Shown: one piece after another, positions 1 to 8,973 of the stretch
Layout: each line of letters starts with the position of its first letter
Numbering within the stretch: position 1 is the stretch's first letter
Notes under the pieces: model-generated
Told to the model about the DNA's origin: nothing
The model's input: the letters and a program-made list of their open reading frames with translations, nothing else
Databases searched by the model: none
From: Candidatus Krumholzibacteriota bacterium
GTDB lineage: Bacteria; Krumholzibacteriota; Krumholzibacteriia; LZORAL124-64-63
Length of the DNA: 64,000 bases
Assembly (NCBI GenBank): GCA_022711765.1
Contig: JAKLEB010000002.1
Coordinates: 1,370,620 to 1,434,619 of the forward strand
Direction of reading: 5' to 3'
Position numbers and translations under genes: made by a program

Positions 1-522
1 CTGCGCGACATCGGCGGCATCATCGTCATCGATTTCATCGACATGGAGAACGAGGCCAACAAGCGCCGGGTGCTCCAGGAGCTCCGCAACCACCTCAAGC
101 GCGACCGCGCGCGCAACAAGGTCTTCAGCATCTCGGGGCTCGGGCTCGTGGAGATGAGCCGCCAGCGCGTGCGGCCGTCGCTCCTCAGCCAGCTGAGCGA
201 TCCCTGCCCCTACTGCACGGGCACGGGCAAGGTCATGTCGCTCGAGACCCAGAGCAACAGCATCGAGCGCCTCGTGCACCGCATCGCGATCGTCACCAAG
301 GAACGGCGCCTGCAGATCCAGGCCAATCCGATGCTCGCGCTCTTCCTGCTCGAGGAGCGCTCGGAGCATTTCCGCGAGCTGTGCCGGTCGTTCGATCTCG
401 AGCTCAACGTGATGGACGACCCGGGCCTGCACGTCGAGGAATTCAAGATCGTCTCGCTCGAGACCGAGAAGGACCTGATCGCGGAGTTCGAGAAGAAGGC
501 CAAGGGTCAGCGGCGGCACTGA
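1..522 (+). CDS. Rne/Rng (RNase E/G) family ribonuclease, C-terminal part
   Basis: The 5' end lies outside the window and the reading frame is open from base 1. The visible 173 residues match the end of the RNase E/G catalytic region: an IDFIDM segment near the start, an RQR-containing stretch, and the CPYC pair (residues 69-72) of the zinc-link that joins subunits in this family. These enzymes cleave single-stranded A/U-rich RNA in mRNA decay and rRNA maturation. The protein ends about 100 residues after the zinc-link, with no long acidic or arginine-rich tail, so it is closer to RNase G than to full-length RNase E. A convergent gene follows after 36 bases. Confidence 0.9.
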   Translation: MRDIGGIIVIDFIDMENEANKRRVLQELRNHLKRDRARNKVFSISGLGLVEMSRQRVRPSLLSQLSDPCPYCTGTGKVMSLETQSNSIERLVHRIAIVTKERRLQIQANPMLALFLLEERSEHFRELCRSFDLELNVMDDPGLHVEEFKIVSLETEKDLIAEFEKKAKGQRRH

Positions 523-532
523 GCGAAGCGCG

Positions 533-554
533 CCCGCGCGCTGGGGGGCGCGGG
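533..554. terminator. possible bidirectional terminator hairpin
   Basis: A 7-bp GC-only stem (CCCGCGC at 533-539 with GCGCGGG at 548-554) fills the short gap between the convergent RNase and glycosyltransferase genes. There is no clear T run on either side, so the call rests on position and pairing only. Confidence 0.3.
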
Positions 555-558
555 GCCT

Positions 559-1521
559 TCACGCCGGCCGCGCTGGTGCGGCCGGGGGGACGGGGGCGAG
601 CCGCGCCCGCAGCTGCAGGCGCGCCTCGAACGCGAAGCGCGCCGCCAGACGCCGGTGCCGGGGCGACCAGCAGCGGAGCCCGTGCCAGCCGGCCTGCAGG
701 CTCTTCTCCCAGAACTGGGCCGCCCGCATGGCGACGATCGCGCGACGGCCGGCGTGCTTGGCCAGGAACAGCCGGTAGCTGTGCTGGAACTGGGTCGAGC
801 TGAACCGCGAGACCAGCTCCGCCGCGCGGCCCTCCAGGTGGATCACCTCGATCCCGTTGCAGAGCACGACCGGTAGTCCGGCGCGCCACGCGCGGAAGCA
901 CCAGTCGGTCTCCTCGAAGTAGAGGAAGAACCGTTCGTCGAGCGGGCCCACGCGCGCGAGCGCCGGCCGCGGGATCAGCAGGCAGGCTCCCGCCACGTAG
1001 TCGACCTCGCGGTCCGGTTCGCCGCGTCGCGGCGTGTCGGCGAAGCGCAGCCAGCGCTGCCAGCGGCGGCCCAGCGGCAGACCGGCGAGCGGCCGCAGCA
1101 GGTGGAGCCGCGACGACGGGAACTGGCCGCAGCTGACGGTCGGGTCGCCGTCGCGATCGACCAGCAGGGGGCCGAAGCCGGCCGCGCCAGGGCGCCGATC
1201 GGCCGCGGCCACGAGCGCGGCGAGCGATCCCGGCGGGCAGACGGTGTCGGGATTCAGCAGCAGGATCGCGCGACCCCGCGTCACCGGCAGCGCGAGGTTG
1301 TTGGCGCGGGCGAACCCGAGGTTGCCGCCGGCCTCGATCAGGGCGACCGACGGGAATTCGGCGCGGACCATGGCGGCCGACCCGTCGCCGGAAGCATTGT
1401 CGACCACGATGACCTCGAGCGCGAGGCCGGCGGTGGCCGCGGGCAGGCTGGCCAGGCAGTCCCGCAGGAGGTCCCGGGTATTCCAGCTGACGATCACGAT
1501 GCTGAGGTCGGGGAAGGTCAT
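559..1521 (-). CDS. family 2 glycosyltransferase
   Basis: The 320-residue protein begins with the GT2 fold signature SIVIVSWNT (residues 7-15). It also has DNAS (41-44), which binds the nucleotide, and LLNPDT (88-93), which stands in for the usual metal-binding DxD. This pattern is typical of rhamnosyltransferase-like enzymes that add a sugar to a growing envelope polysaccharide at the cytoplasmic face. The ATG at 1521 is preferred over upstream in-frame starts because the GT2 fold begins immediately after it. The upstream methyltransferase ends 67 bases before it, suggesting one minus-strand transcript. Donor and acceptor cannot be read from sequence. Confidence 0.85.
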   Translation of the reverse strand: MTFPDLSIVIVSWNTRDLLRDCLASLPAATAGLALEVIVVDNASGDGSAAMVRAEFPSVALIEAGGNLGFARANNLALPVTRGRAILLLNPDTVCPPGSLAALVAAADRRPGAAGFGPLLVDRDGDPTVSCGQFPSSRLHLLRPLAGLPLGRRWQRWLRFADTPRRGEPDREVDYVAGACLLIPRPALARVGPLDERFFLYFEETDWCFRAWRAGLPVVLCNGIEVIHLEGRAAELVSRFSSTQFQHSYRLFLAKHAGRRAIVAMRAAQFWEKSLQAGWHGLRCWSPRHRRLAARFAFEARLQLRARLAPVPPAAPARPA

Positions 1522-1588
1522 GAGGCCACCAGGATACGTCGCGGGCGCGGGCAGATCAACGGCCGACGGGCCGTGAGACCACGCCTGA

Positions 1589-2350
1589 TCACGGCCGGCG
1601 GGCACGCGCCGCCAGGAAGAGGCCGGGAGCATCGGGCGGGGCGGCGGCCTCGGCCGCGGCGAGCGCCGACGCGAGGGAACTGGCGCGCAATCGTCCGAAG
1701 TTGAAGCCGCGCCGGATCCCTCTCGCGAAGAGCGATCGCGCGAGGTCGCTGCGGAACAGCGTCTTGAGGCGGATGTCGGCGAAACCCGTGGCCGCGAGCA
1801 GGTCGCGCAGCTCGCCTGGCGTGAAGTACTGCACCACGCCGTGGTCCTGGCGATGGCGGCGCCGCAGGTCCGGGTCCTCGATCGCGGCCAGCGTGTCGAC
1901 CGAGAACACGATCTCGCCGCCAGGCTTGAGCAGCCGGGCGCACTCGGCCACGATGGCCCGGTGGTGGGGGATGTGTTCCAGGACGCAGATGCTGAAGATC
2001 CGGTCGAACGTCGCGGCGGGCCAGCCGACCGCGAGCAGGTCGCGGACCTCGAAATCCACCCGGCCGGCGCCGCGCACGTGGCCGGCGGACCAGCGCGCCT
2101 GCTCGATGAACGTGGGGTCGGTGTCCAGGCCCGTCGTGTGCCCGGCGCGCCTGCCGATGAGGAAGGTCTGCAACCCGGCGCCGCAACCGATGTCGAGCAC
2201 GCGTTCGCGGCCCGTCCAGTCGAGCGTGTCCACGAGCTCGCGGAACTCGAGGATCTTGAAGGGGCTGTAGGTGAAATGCAGGTGCGGCCAGATCCGGGCG
2301 GCCATCAGCCCGCGCAGGCCGATCCGCTGCAGGACCGAGAGTTCCACCAT
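1589..2350 (-). CDS. class I SAM-dependent methyltransferase
   Basis: The 253-residue protein has the SAM-binding motif VLDIGCGAG (residues 51-59). It also has an acidic motif II region (GLDTDPTF) and the [15 protein letters not shown] and [13 protein letters not shown] segments characteristic of Methyltransf_11-type enzymes. Its start overlaps the stop of the rhomboid gene (ATGA at 2350), so translation is probably coupled. A glycosyltransferase lies just downstream, which hints at a small molecule, lipid or sugar substrate, but the sequence does not identify it. Confidence 0.85.
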   Translation of the reverse strand: MVELSVLQRIGLRGLMAARIWPHLHFTYSPFKILEFRELVDTLDWTGRERVLDIGCGAGLQTFLIGRRAGHTTGLDTDPTFIEQARWSAGHVRGAGRVDFEVRDLLAVGWPAATFDRIFSICVLEHIPHHRAIVAECARLLKPGGEIVFSVDTLAAIEDPDLRRRHRQDHGVVQYFTPGELRDLLAATGFADIRLKTLFRSDLARSLFARGIRRGFNFGRLRASSLASALAAAEAAAPPDAPGLFLAARARRP

Positions 2351-3387
2351 CAGCCCTTCCGGCTCGCCCGCCGCAGGATCTCCTGCTCTTCCTCGGTCAG
2401 GCTGCGCAGGCCCTCGCGCGAGATCTTCTCGAGGATCTGATCGACGCGGGTGGGGTCCTCGCCGCCGAGGTTGCGGCCGTTGCCGGGCCGCCGGGCGGCG
2501 GGGCCGCCGCGGCGCTGCCCGTCGACCACCTTCATCCGCAGGCGGGTCCGCCACCGCTGGAAGAGCTGCCGGAGGGCGGAAACACCCGCCGCCGGTTGGC
2601 CGCCGCGCGCGGGCCGGCCACGATCGTAACCGGCGCCGAAGGCATCCCGAGGATCCCGGCGGGCGCCGAGAGTCCGATAGCCGCCGCGCGCTCCGCCGGC
2701 GCGCGGCAGGCGCGGAACCCGAGAGGGGTGGCCGCCGGTGAAGGTCCACAGGAAGATGAAGCCGGTGACCATGCCACCGAGGTGCGCCATGTGCGCCACG
2801 TTGGTCGCGCCGAACCCGAACAACGCCATCACCAGGAAGAGGACCACGGCGATGCGGGCCGGCATCGGGATGAAGAACACGAAGATGATCGCGTTGGGGA
2901 AGGCCAGGCCGAAGGCGAGCAGGATTCCGTAGATGGCGCCCGAAGCCCCGACCATCGCCGATGGCTCGTTGATCCCGGCGAGGATGAGCGCGCCGTAGAG
3001 GACGGCGCCGCCGATGCCGGAGACGAAGTAGTACCACGTGAACGTGCGGCTGCCCCAGAGCTCCTCGATCCGATTGCCGAAGAGCCACAGACCGAGCATG
3101 TTGAAGAGCAGGTGCGTGAAGCCTCCGTGCAGGAACATGTAGGTCACGAACCGCCACAGCTGCAGCTGGTCCATCGCGAGGTAGGGGATGAATGCGCCCC
3201 ACTCCTGCAACGGGGACACCCGGATCCTGACGAGGCCGCCGCCGGGGCCGACGACGGGGACCTCTCGGCCGAAGAGGAGATCCCCCAGGAACACGGCCAC
3301 ATTGACCAGCAGCAACGCGGTGACGGCCGGTCCCAGCCCCATCTGCGCCCCGAGGTTGCCGATCCGCCGCCCGCCGACACCGCTCAC
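2350..3387 (-). CDS. rhomboid family intramembrane serine protease
   Basis: A 345-residue membrane protein with six or seven hydrophobic segments in the first 220 residues. The catalytic serine motif GASGA is at residues 147-151 and the partner histidine is in AHLGG (H202); together they form the rhomboid Ser-His dyad. Such proteases cut single-pass membrane proteins within the bilayer. After the membrane domain comes a basic, Gly/Arg-rich linker and a C-terminal helical tail (VDQILEKISREGLRSLTEEE) of the type found on many bacterial rhomboids (DUF6576-like). The GTG start at 3387 is chosen because AAGGAGA sits 6 bases upstream; upstream ATG/GTG codons lack this. Confidence 0.9.
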   Translation of the reverse strand: MSGVGGRRIGNLGAQMGLGPAVTALLLVNVAVFLGDLLFGREVPVVGPGGGLVRIRVSPLQEWGAFIPYLAMDQLQLWRFVTYMFLHGGFTHLLFNMLGLWLFGNRIEELWGSRTFTWYYFVSGIGGAVLYGALILAGINEPSAMVGASGAIYGILLAFGLAFPNAIIFVFFIPMPARIAVVLFLVMALFGFGATNVAHMAHLGGMVTGFIFLWTFTGGHPSRVPRLPRAGGARGGYRTLGARRDPRDAFGAGYDRGRPARGGQPAAGVSALRQLFQRWRTRLRMKVVDGQRRGGPAARRPGNGRNLGGEDPTRVDQILEKISREGLRSLTEEEQEILRRASRKG

Positions 3388-3441
3388 GCTCGCTCTCCTT
3401 GCTCGCTTCCCGCCGTCGGTCGCTCCTGTCGATCCGACCAC

Positions 3442-3471
3442 AGAGTAAGCGTTGGACGCGCCGGAAGGCAA
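3442..3471 (-). promoter_or_regulatory. predicted sigma-70-type promoter for the rhomboid operon
   Basis: Reading the minus strand, TTGCCT (3471-3466) is followed after 18 bases by TACTCT (3447-3442). The predicted start point lies about 50 bases upstream of the GTG. The -35 box overlaps the T-rich tail of the terminator of the upstream hydrolase gene. Confidence 0.5.
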
Positions 3472-3498
3472 GGCGGGGCAGTGGAACGCTGCCCCGCC
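3466..3498 (-). terminator. rho-independent terminator of the porin/SGNH operon
   Basis: A perfect 10-bp GC-rich stem pairs 3489-3498 with 3472-3481 around a 7-base loop. On the minus strand it is followed directly by TTGCCTTCC, a weak T tract. It sits 22 bases after the stop codon of the SGNH hydrolase gene. Confidence 0.65.
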
Positions 3499-3519
3499 TC
3501 GCGGCGAATCGGTCGCGGG

Positions 3520-4860
3520 CTACCGCGCGACGGACGCGGCGCCGGAGCCGATGATCGATTCCGGATAGGTCGGATCCCACGGGCGCCGCGCCACCGGTTC
3601 CACGGCGTCGTCCCCGGCGAGCTCGAGCTCGGTGTTGATCGCCTCGATGAACGCGTTCGCCACCAGGGAATAGCCGCCGTTGTTCGGATGGATGCCATCG
3701 AGCGAGTAGACCGTCGTGGCCGCGGCCTGCTCGACGGTGAGTCCCTGGCCCAGGAGAAGCACGAAATGGGTCCGCTCGGCCACGCTCAGGCCGCCCATCC
3801 TCTCGTTCAATCCGGCCACCGTGAACTCGTAGACGAGCGCCAGGTCGGCGATGGCGTCGTTGTAGGCAACCGCGGTCTCCTCGAGCACCGTGACCTCGGC
3901 CGTGGTCAGGGTCAGCGTCGCGGGCAGCGGGTCGGTGGAACCACCCTGCACCAGGCCGAGCGCCGGGAAGAGGACGATGGCGACGTCGTCCTCGTCCGTG
4001 GGGTAGGCGCCACCGACCACGGTATCGAACAGCGCCTTGGGCATGAAGTACGGCGCTGCGGTCAGCGACGGTATGTCACCGACCACCAGGTGAGGCCGGT
4101 AGCCGAATCTCGCCAGGACCCCGTCCTGGAGACCGGCGACCACGTCCTCGAGCAGCGCGGCGTACGCTACGGGCGGGGTCACGTTCACACCGACCTGCGG
4201 CTGTCCGCTCATGGCGCCGCCCAGCACGTCGCTGTAGCCGATCCAGATCGAGGCGAGGGTCGGGCCCTGGGCGATGGCCTGGCCCAGCATGGCGACGTCG
4301 CCGAAGGCCGGATTGCGCAGGATGAAATCGAAATAGCGGTTGCCCGGCACCTGGCTGGTCGTGCTGCCGAGCGCGTTGGCGACGTCGAACGTCGTCGCGC
4401 CCGGGACGCCGAGGTTGGCGTACGGAGTCGGATATCGCGCCGCCAGCAGCAGCTCGTCCTGCACGTCGAGGAGAGGCGTCGAGTCCACGACCGCGATCGT
4501 GGAGCCGGTCCAGTGCAGGACGCCCGCGGCGAAAGCCGGGTTGCTCAGCGCGCTGCTGCCCACGCCGGGCCAGGCGATGAGCGGTTGCGCGAACCACTCG
4601 TCGCTCCCGCTGTCATACGAATACCCCAGCTGGACCGCGATCTGCATCGGGTAGCTCGCGAGCTGGCCGTCGAGGATGAGCCCGCCGTCCATGAACCCGG
4701 CGGTGAGATTGTCGCCGATGGCCACGTAGCGAGCGAGCGCCGCGGCGCCCTCCGGCTGGGTGATGGCCAGGGACAGCTGCTCGGGATCGTCCGGGCTGCA
4801 GCCGGCCCCGACGAGGGCCAGCAGGACGGCGCCGGTGAGGGTGAGCTGGATCGTCTTCAT
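3520..4860 (-). CDS. SGNH/GDSL-type lipase-esterase, predicted lipoprotein
   Basis: The 446-residue protein opens with a lysine, a hydrophobic core and a cysteine (LVGAGC), read as a lipoprotein signal although the lipobox is not ideal. Block I is AIGDNLTAG, with Asn in place of the usual Ser of GDSL after Asp. The C-terminal DGIHPNNGGY supplies the Asp-x-x-His pair of block V. The Asn in the usual nucleophile position needs checking: the nucleophile may be elsewhere or the protein may be inactive. ATG 4860 is chosen because AGGAGGTG lies 5 bases upstream; the adjacent GTG at 4863 is too close. It follows a FadL-like porin by 13 bases, so hydrolysis of lipids or esters whose products enter through that porin is plausible. 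Confidence 0.75.
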   Translation of the reverse strand: MKTIQLTLTGAVLLALVGAGCSPDDPEQLSLAITQPEGAAALARYVAIGDNLTAGFMDGGLILDGQLASYPMQIAVQLGYSYDSGSDEWFAQPLIAWPGVGSSALSNPAFAAGVLHWTGSTIAVVDSTPLLDVQDELLLAARYPTPYANLGVPGATTFDVANALGSTTSQVPGNRYFDFILRNPAFGDVAMLGQAIAQGPTLASIWIGYSDVLGGAMSGQPQVGVNVTPPVAYAALLEDVVAGLQDGVLARFGYRPHLVVGDIPSLTAAPYFMPKALFDTVVGGAYPTDEDDVAIVLFPALGLVQGGSTDPLPATLTLTTAEVTVLEETAVAYNDAIADLALVYEFTVAGLNERMGGLSVAERTHFVLLLGQGLTVEQAAATTVYSLDGIHPNNGGYSLVANAFIEAINTELELAGDDAVEPVARRPWDPTYPESIIGSGAASVAR

Positions 4861-4873
4861 CACGGCACCTCCT

Positions 4874-6235
4874 CTAGAAGTGATAGCCGACGCCGAAGGC
4901 CAGGATGTTGACCACGGTCTCGTAGGAGCCGGCTTGCATGGTCTTCAGCTCCACCGTCTCGAGGTCGTCCCGTTCCTCGGGGAACAAGGCCGGCTGGCCG
5001 TTCTCGAGATTGTCGCGGGAATCGTTGAGCACGACCATGTAGCTGGCCGTGAACCGCCAGGGACCCGTCGCGTACCGCGCGCCGAGCGACACGTCGTTGC
5101 GGGTGGCGTCGGGGAGCAGCGGGCTCATGCTGGCCTTGGGTTGTGGCGACTCGTCGTACGCGTAGCCGGCGAAGAGGTCGAGCCGGGGCGTGGCGGCGAA
5201 GTCCACGCCGACGCGGTACTGCCACCGGTCCTCGTACTTCTCGGGAATCACCGTCGAGAGGCCGCCGGTGGGATCGGGGTCGAACGCGAGCTCGAGCGAG
5301 TTGAAATTGGCCCAGCCGAAGTGCACCAGGTCGACCTCCACGAGCAGGCGCGGATGGAACCGATACGCCGCGCCCAGGCTCAGCAGGTGCGGCAAGCCGA
5401 GCTCGGTATCGACGGCGAAATCGCGCAGGCCCGGCGTGCCTGCGCTCTGGTCGAGGAACTGGTCGACCGCGTCGCGGAGTTCGTCCGGAGCCACGTTCAC
5501 GAGCGTGGCGTCCTGGTCCTCGTACGTCATCGTCTTCTCGTGGTGGTACATCGCGCCGAGCGACAGGTCCGGCGTCGGCCGGTACATGACGCCGAAACAC
5601 GGCGTGACGTCGATCTCGCTCTGGCCCTCGAGGGTCACGTCCACGACGTTGACCAGCTCGGACCCACCGCCGTAGCGCTGCGAGTAATAGCGGTTCAGCT
5701 CGATCGTCTGGTAGGCGACGTCCGCGCCGACCGCGATCGCGAGTTCGGCCGTCGCCTGGTAGCTCACGGCCGGCGTCACGTAGATCGTGGCGAGGTCGAC
5801 GTCGTAGCTCGTGAAGCGGCCGACCCAGGTCTCCGGGTCCTCCCACTCCACGCCCAGGCCGAAGGGCGCCGTGACGCCGAGCCCGAAGGCGAACCTCCCA
5901 CCAGGGTTGTGGGCCAGCCCGAGGCCCGGGATCAGGAAGCTCTGGTCGACCGTCTCGTTGAACTGCCCTGGCGTCGGCGGGTTGACCTGCTGGAACCGCG
6001 TGCTCGGCATGACCGGGATCAGGTTGAAGTCGACCAGGGTTCCCGGCATGAACCCGAGGCCGGCGATGTTGTAGAACATCGCCGAGCCGTCGTCGACCGA
6101 GGCGGTGACCGCGCAGCCCATCCCGGTCGCCCTGGCGCCGGCCTCGTAGATGCTGAAGCCGCCGGCCCGCGCGAGTCCGGCGGCGGCCAGCAGCGCGCCC
6201 GTCGCGAGCAAGATCCGCGTTGACGATCTGTCCAT
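4874..6235 (-). CDS. OmpP1/FadL/TodX family outer-membrane transport protein
   Basis: A 453-residue precursor with a clear signal peptide (cleavage near ARAGGF). Mature proteins of this family start with a hatch domain, here GGFSIYEAGARATGMG, and the NIAGLGF segment corresponds to the NPAG motif of FadL. The rest alternates beta strands and ends in aromatic YHF, as expected for a 14-stranded barrel. FadL-type channels take up hydrophobic compounds such as long-chain fatty acids. Start ATG 6235 has GAGGAGG just upstream. The SGNH hydrolase gene downstream is probably cotranscribed. Confidence 0.9.
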   Translation of the reverse strand: MDRSSTRILLATGALLAAAGLARAGGFSIYEAGARATGMGCAVTASVDDGSAMFYNIAGLGFMPGTLVDFNLIPVMPSTRFQQVNPPTPGQFNETVDQSFLIPGLGLAHNPGGRFAFGLGVTAPFGLGVEWEDPETWVGRFTSYDVDLATIYVTPAVSYQATAELAIAVGADVAYQTIELNRYYSQRYGGGSELVNVVDVTLEGQSEIDVTPCFGVMYRPTPDLSLGAMYHHEKTMTYEDQDATLVNVAPDELRDAVDQFLDQSAGTPGLRDFAVDTELGLPHLLSLGAAYRFHPRLLVEVDLVHFGWANFNSLELAFDPDPTGGLSTVIPEKYEDRWQYRVGVDFAATPRLDLFAGYAYDESPQPKASMSPLLPDATRNDVSLGARYATGPWRFTASYMVVLNDSRDNLENGQPALFPEERDDLETVELKTMQAGSYETVVNILAFGVGYHF

Positions 6236-6335
6236 GGTTCCTCCTCGAGCGCCTCGGCGCCTGCGGGACCTTGGCAGCGTCCGGGTCCGGGTGCATGATG
6301 CGGTGACCGAACGCCCCCTGGCAAGGAGACCGGCC

Positions 6336-7349
6336 GTGCTGGTGTTGACCGACCTCGCCGACTGGAGTCTGGAGCCGCTAGCGTCGCTAGCGGGGGCCGC
6401 CCCCGTCAAGCACCGATTGGCGAGCCGGGACGAGGCGGCGGTCGCGTTCCTCCGCCAGGTCTTCCCGGGACGCGTGCCGCCGGCCGTCCTCGCCGGTGGC
6501 GCCTCGGCGGCGGGCCGCGGGTGGCGAGCGCTCGCGGTCGTGGACCGCGCCGACTCGTCCCAGTACGACCAGCTCACGGCCGCCGCTCGCCAGCCGGCCG
6601 GCGTGCCGGCCCCGGTCGCGGCGATCGCCCTCGCGGGCCGGGGATTTCACGGCAATCGGGGCCGGCCGTGGTCCGTCGAGCGCGGCAATCTGCACCTCAG
6701 CTGCGTCGTCCCGGCGGATCTGGACGCCGCGGCGAGCGCGCGGGTCCTGCCGGCCGTCCCAGCGCTCGCAGTATCCGACGCGATCGCGGCCTGCGCGCCG
6801 TCTCTGGCGCCGCGGCTGAAGTGGGTCAACGACGTCCTGCTCGGAGACGAGAAGGTCGCCGGCGCGCTGACCGCGTCGCAGAGCCGCGGCTCGAGGATCG
6901 TGTCCCTCGCCTTCGGGGTGGGCATCAACCTCGCGGTTGCGCCCGCCGTCGCCCCGACGGTCTTCGTGCCCCGGGTGACGTGCCTGCACGCGCATGCCGC
7001 GGCCCGGTCCGTGGGCCTGGGAGACCTGTGCCTCGCCGTCCTCGACGCGCTCGAGCGGCGGTTGCGCGAGCTGCAGCGCGCGGGCCCCGCCTCGCTGGTC
7101 GAGACCTACCGCGAACGCTGCGGCGACATCGGTCGCGAGGTGCTGGTCTGGGAGGAGGGCTTGCCGGACGCCGGTGACGTGGCCGCGCTCCCGCCGCCGA
7201 TCGCGAGCGGGCGCGTCCTCGCGCTCGACGATGACCTCGCGCTCCGCGTCGAGGGGGCGAGCGGGCCGCTGTCCCGCGGCCGGCTGGCCTATCGACCCGT
7301 CGGCCCGGTCGACCCGGTCAGCCCGGACGACCGGGAGCCGGCTGTCTGA
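6336..7349 (+). CDS. biotin--[acetyl-CoA-carboxylase] ligase-like protein (BirA catalytic domain)
   Basis: Residues 101-112 contain GRGFHGNRGRPW, the biotinyl-AMP loop. LKWVNDVLLG (161-170) with K173 and AGAL forms the lysine/biotin site of biotin protein ligases. No N-terminal helix-turn-helix is present, so this is a non-repressor (class I) ligase. The first 90 residues are not recognised, the loop has GFHGN rather than the usual GRRGR, and KWVND replaces KWPND, so it is a divergent member. GTG 6336 is chosen because AAGGAG lies 7 bases upstream; longer starts run into the divergent porin gene. It would attach biotin to carboxylase carrier protein in the cytoplasm. Confidence 0.8.
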   Translation: MLVLTDLADWSLEPLASLAGAAPVKHRLASRDEAAVAFLRQVFPGRVPPAVLAGGASAAGRGWRALAVVDRADSSQYDQLTAAARQPAGVPAPVAAIALAGRGFHGNRGRPWSVERGNLHLSCVVPADLDAAASARVLPAVPALAVSDAIAACAPSLAPRLKWVNDVLLGDEKVAGALTASQSRGSRIVSLAFGVGINLAVAPAVAPTVFVPRVTCLHAHAAARSVGLGDLCLAVLDALERRLRELQRAGPASLVETYRERCGDIGREVLVWEEGLPDAGDVAALPPPIASGRVLALDDDLALRVEGASGPLSRGRLAYRPVGPVDPVSPDDREPAV

Positions 7350-7366
7350 TCGACGTCAGGATTTTC

Positions 7367-7963
7367 ATGCCGGTATGGCGCCATCACCAGCGATCCCGAG
7401 GAGTCTGGCCGGCCAGTCTGCTCGGGACGTTGCTCCTCCTCTGGCTCGCGACCCTCGTGCCGGCCTCGTGGTGGGCCCTGCTGGTCCCGGACCAGCCGCT
7501 GCGGGCGACGGTCGCGGCCGGGCCCGAGGTCGACTTCATGATCGAGGACCTCGAGGTCGGGCCGGCGCCGCCCGCGATCGAGATCGCCGGCGCCGGCGAG
7601 GAGCCGGCGCCACCCGCCCGCCACCTGGATCCCGACTGGTGGACCCGGGCCTGGAACGCCCGGATCGTCTTCGATCGCCTGCCGGCGCCGGCGCCGGCGC
7701 CGGCGCTGCCGGACACCCTGGTGCCGCCGGTCCTGGTCGGGCTGCTCGGCCTGGAGGCCAGCCGTGAATTCATCCTCGCCGCGGCGGACAGCGTGGTCGA
7801 GGCCCGGCTCTGGCAGCTCGTGCAGGAGGAGCGGCTCAGGCTCACCGACCTCGACGGTCTCTTCACGGCCATCGCGCGGGCGCGCGCCTATGCCGACATG
7901 AAATCCCGCGAGGCGGCGATGTACGGCGAGTTCATGTTCGAGACCGTCCCGGTGCCCCGGTGA
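7367..7963 (+). CDS. hypothetical membrane-anchored protein
   Basis: Not recognised. The 198-residue product has one N-terminal hydrophobic segment (about residues 15-40) with arginines before it, so it should be anchored with its body in the periplasm. The middle is rich in Pro, Ala and Glu, including an Ala-Pro run encoded by repeated GCCGGC units near 7680-7710. The last 60 residues look helical and charged. CAGGA lies 5 bases before the ATG and the gene begins 17 bases after the biotin ligase-like gene. The layout (anchor, Pro-rich linker, small domain) resembles TonB-like proteins but no TonB C-domain motif is visible. Confidence 0.6.
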   Translation: MPVWRHHQRSRGVWPASLLGTLLLLWLATLVPASWWALLVPDQPLRATVAAGPEVDFMIEDLEVGPAPPAIEIAGAGEEPAPPARHLDPDWWTRAWNARIVFDRLPAPAPAPALPDTLVPPVLVGLLGLEASREFILAAADSVVEARLWQLVQEERLRLTDLDGLFTAIARARAYADMKSREAAMYGEFMFETVPVPR

Positions 7964-8082
7964 GGACGGGGACCAGGCGACCGGTTGCGGCCGCACGGGA
8001 CGGCGTTAGATTTGGCAGGTAATACAAGACTAGATAAGTCATGTAACCTGTGGTCCCACGGACCGAGCCCGGAGGCGGAATC

Positions 8083-8511
8083 TTGGCCTATTCACCGCTG
8101 ATGGTCCAGCCGATGCGCGACGAGGTGACCCGCCTCGGCCTCGCCGAGTTGCGCACCGGCGAGGCCGTCGACGACTTCCTTGCCGACCGCGCCGGCTGGG
8201 CGCTGGTCTTCGTCAACTCGGTCTGCGGCTGCGCGGCCGGCAACGCCCGGCCGGCCCTGTACCTGGCGACCCAGGATCCCGCGTGTCCGGCGCGGCGCGC
8301 GACGGTGTTCGCCGGCCAGGACGTCGAGGCGACGGCGCGCCTGCGGTCCCGTTTCCCGGAGTTGCCGCCGAGCAGCCCGTGCTTCCTCGTCCTGCAGGGC
8401 GGCGAGGTCCGCGCGCACGTGCCGCGTCACGGGATCGAAGGCCGCACGGCGGAACAGATCGCCCGCGTGCTGCGCGCCGCGTTCCCCGACGCGGCCGCGG
8501 TGGCCGATTGA
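8083..8511 (+). CDS. BrxA/BrxB (YphP/YqiW) family bacilliredoxin
   Basis: The product (142 residues) carries NSVCGCAAG, with the family's CGC motif at residues 48-50, followed by RPAL and by the ARLRSRFPELPPSSP stretch typical of this family. Bacilliredoxins remove bacillithiol or similar low-molecular-weight thiols from oxidised protein cysteines. The TTG at 8083 is chosen as start: GGAGG lies about 7 bases upstream and the protein then begins AYSPLMVQPMRDE, which fits the family N-terminus, whereas the upstream GTG would add an unconserved leader. The 28-base gap to the dehydratase gene suggests cotranscription. Confidence 0.9.
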   Translation: MAYSPLMVQPMRDEVTRLGLAELRTGEAVDDFLADRAGWALVFVNSVCGCAAGNARPALYLATQDPACPARRATVFAGQDVEATARLRSRFPELPPSSPCFLVLQGGEVRAHVPRHGIEGRTAEQIARVLRAAFPDAAAVAD

Positions 8512-8539
8512 TCCCAACCCAGGAAGAGGTCTCGCGACG

Positions 8540-8872
8540 ATGTCCGAACTTGCCCGCAAGAGTTGCCTCCCCTGCAGCGGCGGCGTCCCCCGGCTGGACG
8601 CTGCGGCCGCTGCGACGTTGCAGTCGCAAGTCCCCCAGTGGGAGCTCGTCCTGGGCCACCACCTGCGGCGGATCTTCGGCTTCAAGGATTTCCGGACCGC
8701 TCTCGCGTTCGTCAACCGCGTCGGCGAGGTCGCGGAGAGGGAGGGCCATCACCCGAACCTGAGCCTGGCCTGGGGCCGCGTCGAGGTCGAGATCTGGACC
8801 CACAAGGTCGACGGCCTGACCGAGGCGGACTTCGTGCTGGCCGCCAAGCTGGACGAGTTGCCGCGCGACTGA
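8540..8872 (+). CDS. pterin-4a-carbinolamine dehydratase
   Basis: The 110-residue protein has the family signature GHHPNLSLAWGRVEVEIWTH (69-88). H70, H71, P72 and H88 correspond to the active-site histidines and proline. The enzyme dehydrates 4a-hydroxytetrahydropterin formed by aromatic amino acid hydroxylases, and is also found in bacteria without such hydroxylases, where a role in pterin chemistry is likely. The N-terminal 25 residues, with two cysteines (C9, C12), are longer than in minimal members. GGAAGAGGT precedes the ATG. No hydroxylase gene is in the window. Confidence 0.92.
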   Translation: MSELARKSCLPCSGGVPRLDAAAAATLQSQVPQWELVLGHHLRRIFGFKDFRTALAFVNRVGEVAEREGHHPNLSLAWGRVEVEIWTHKVDGLTEADFVLAAKLDELPRD

Positions 8873-8973
8873 ACGCGGCCTGGCGATTGACGCCGGTCCA
8901 CCGACGCTGAACAATGATGCCCGGGATCGCGACCAGTGCGGTCCCGGGCAGCGAGCGTCAGGGAGGTGGCGGC

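Noticed and set aside
2596..4911. A 771-codon plus-strand frame opposite the rhomboid and SGNH genes.
   Set aside because: The minus strand carries catalytic motifs, signal sequences and ribosome sites; the plus-strand product has none.
7680..7712. Short tandem GCCGGC repeat that might be a CRISPR or VNTR.
   Set aside because: It is a codon-level Ala-Pro run inside an open gene, with units too short and no spacers.
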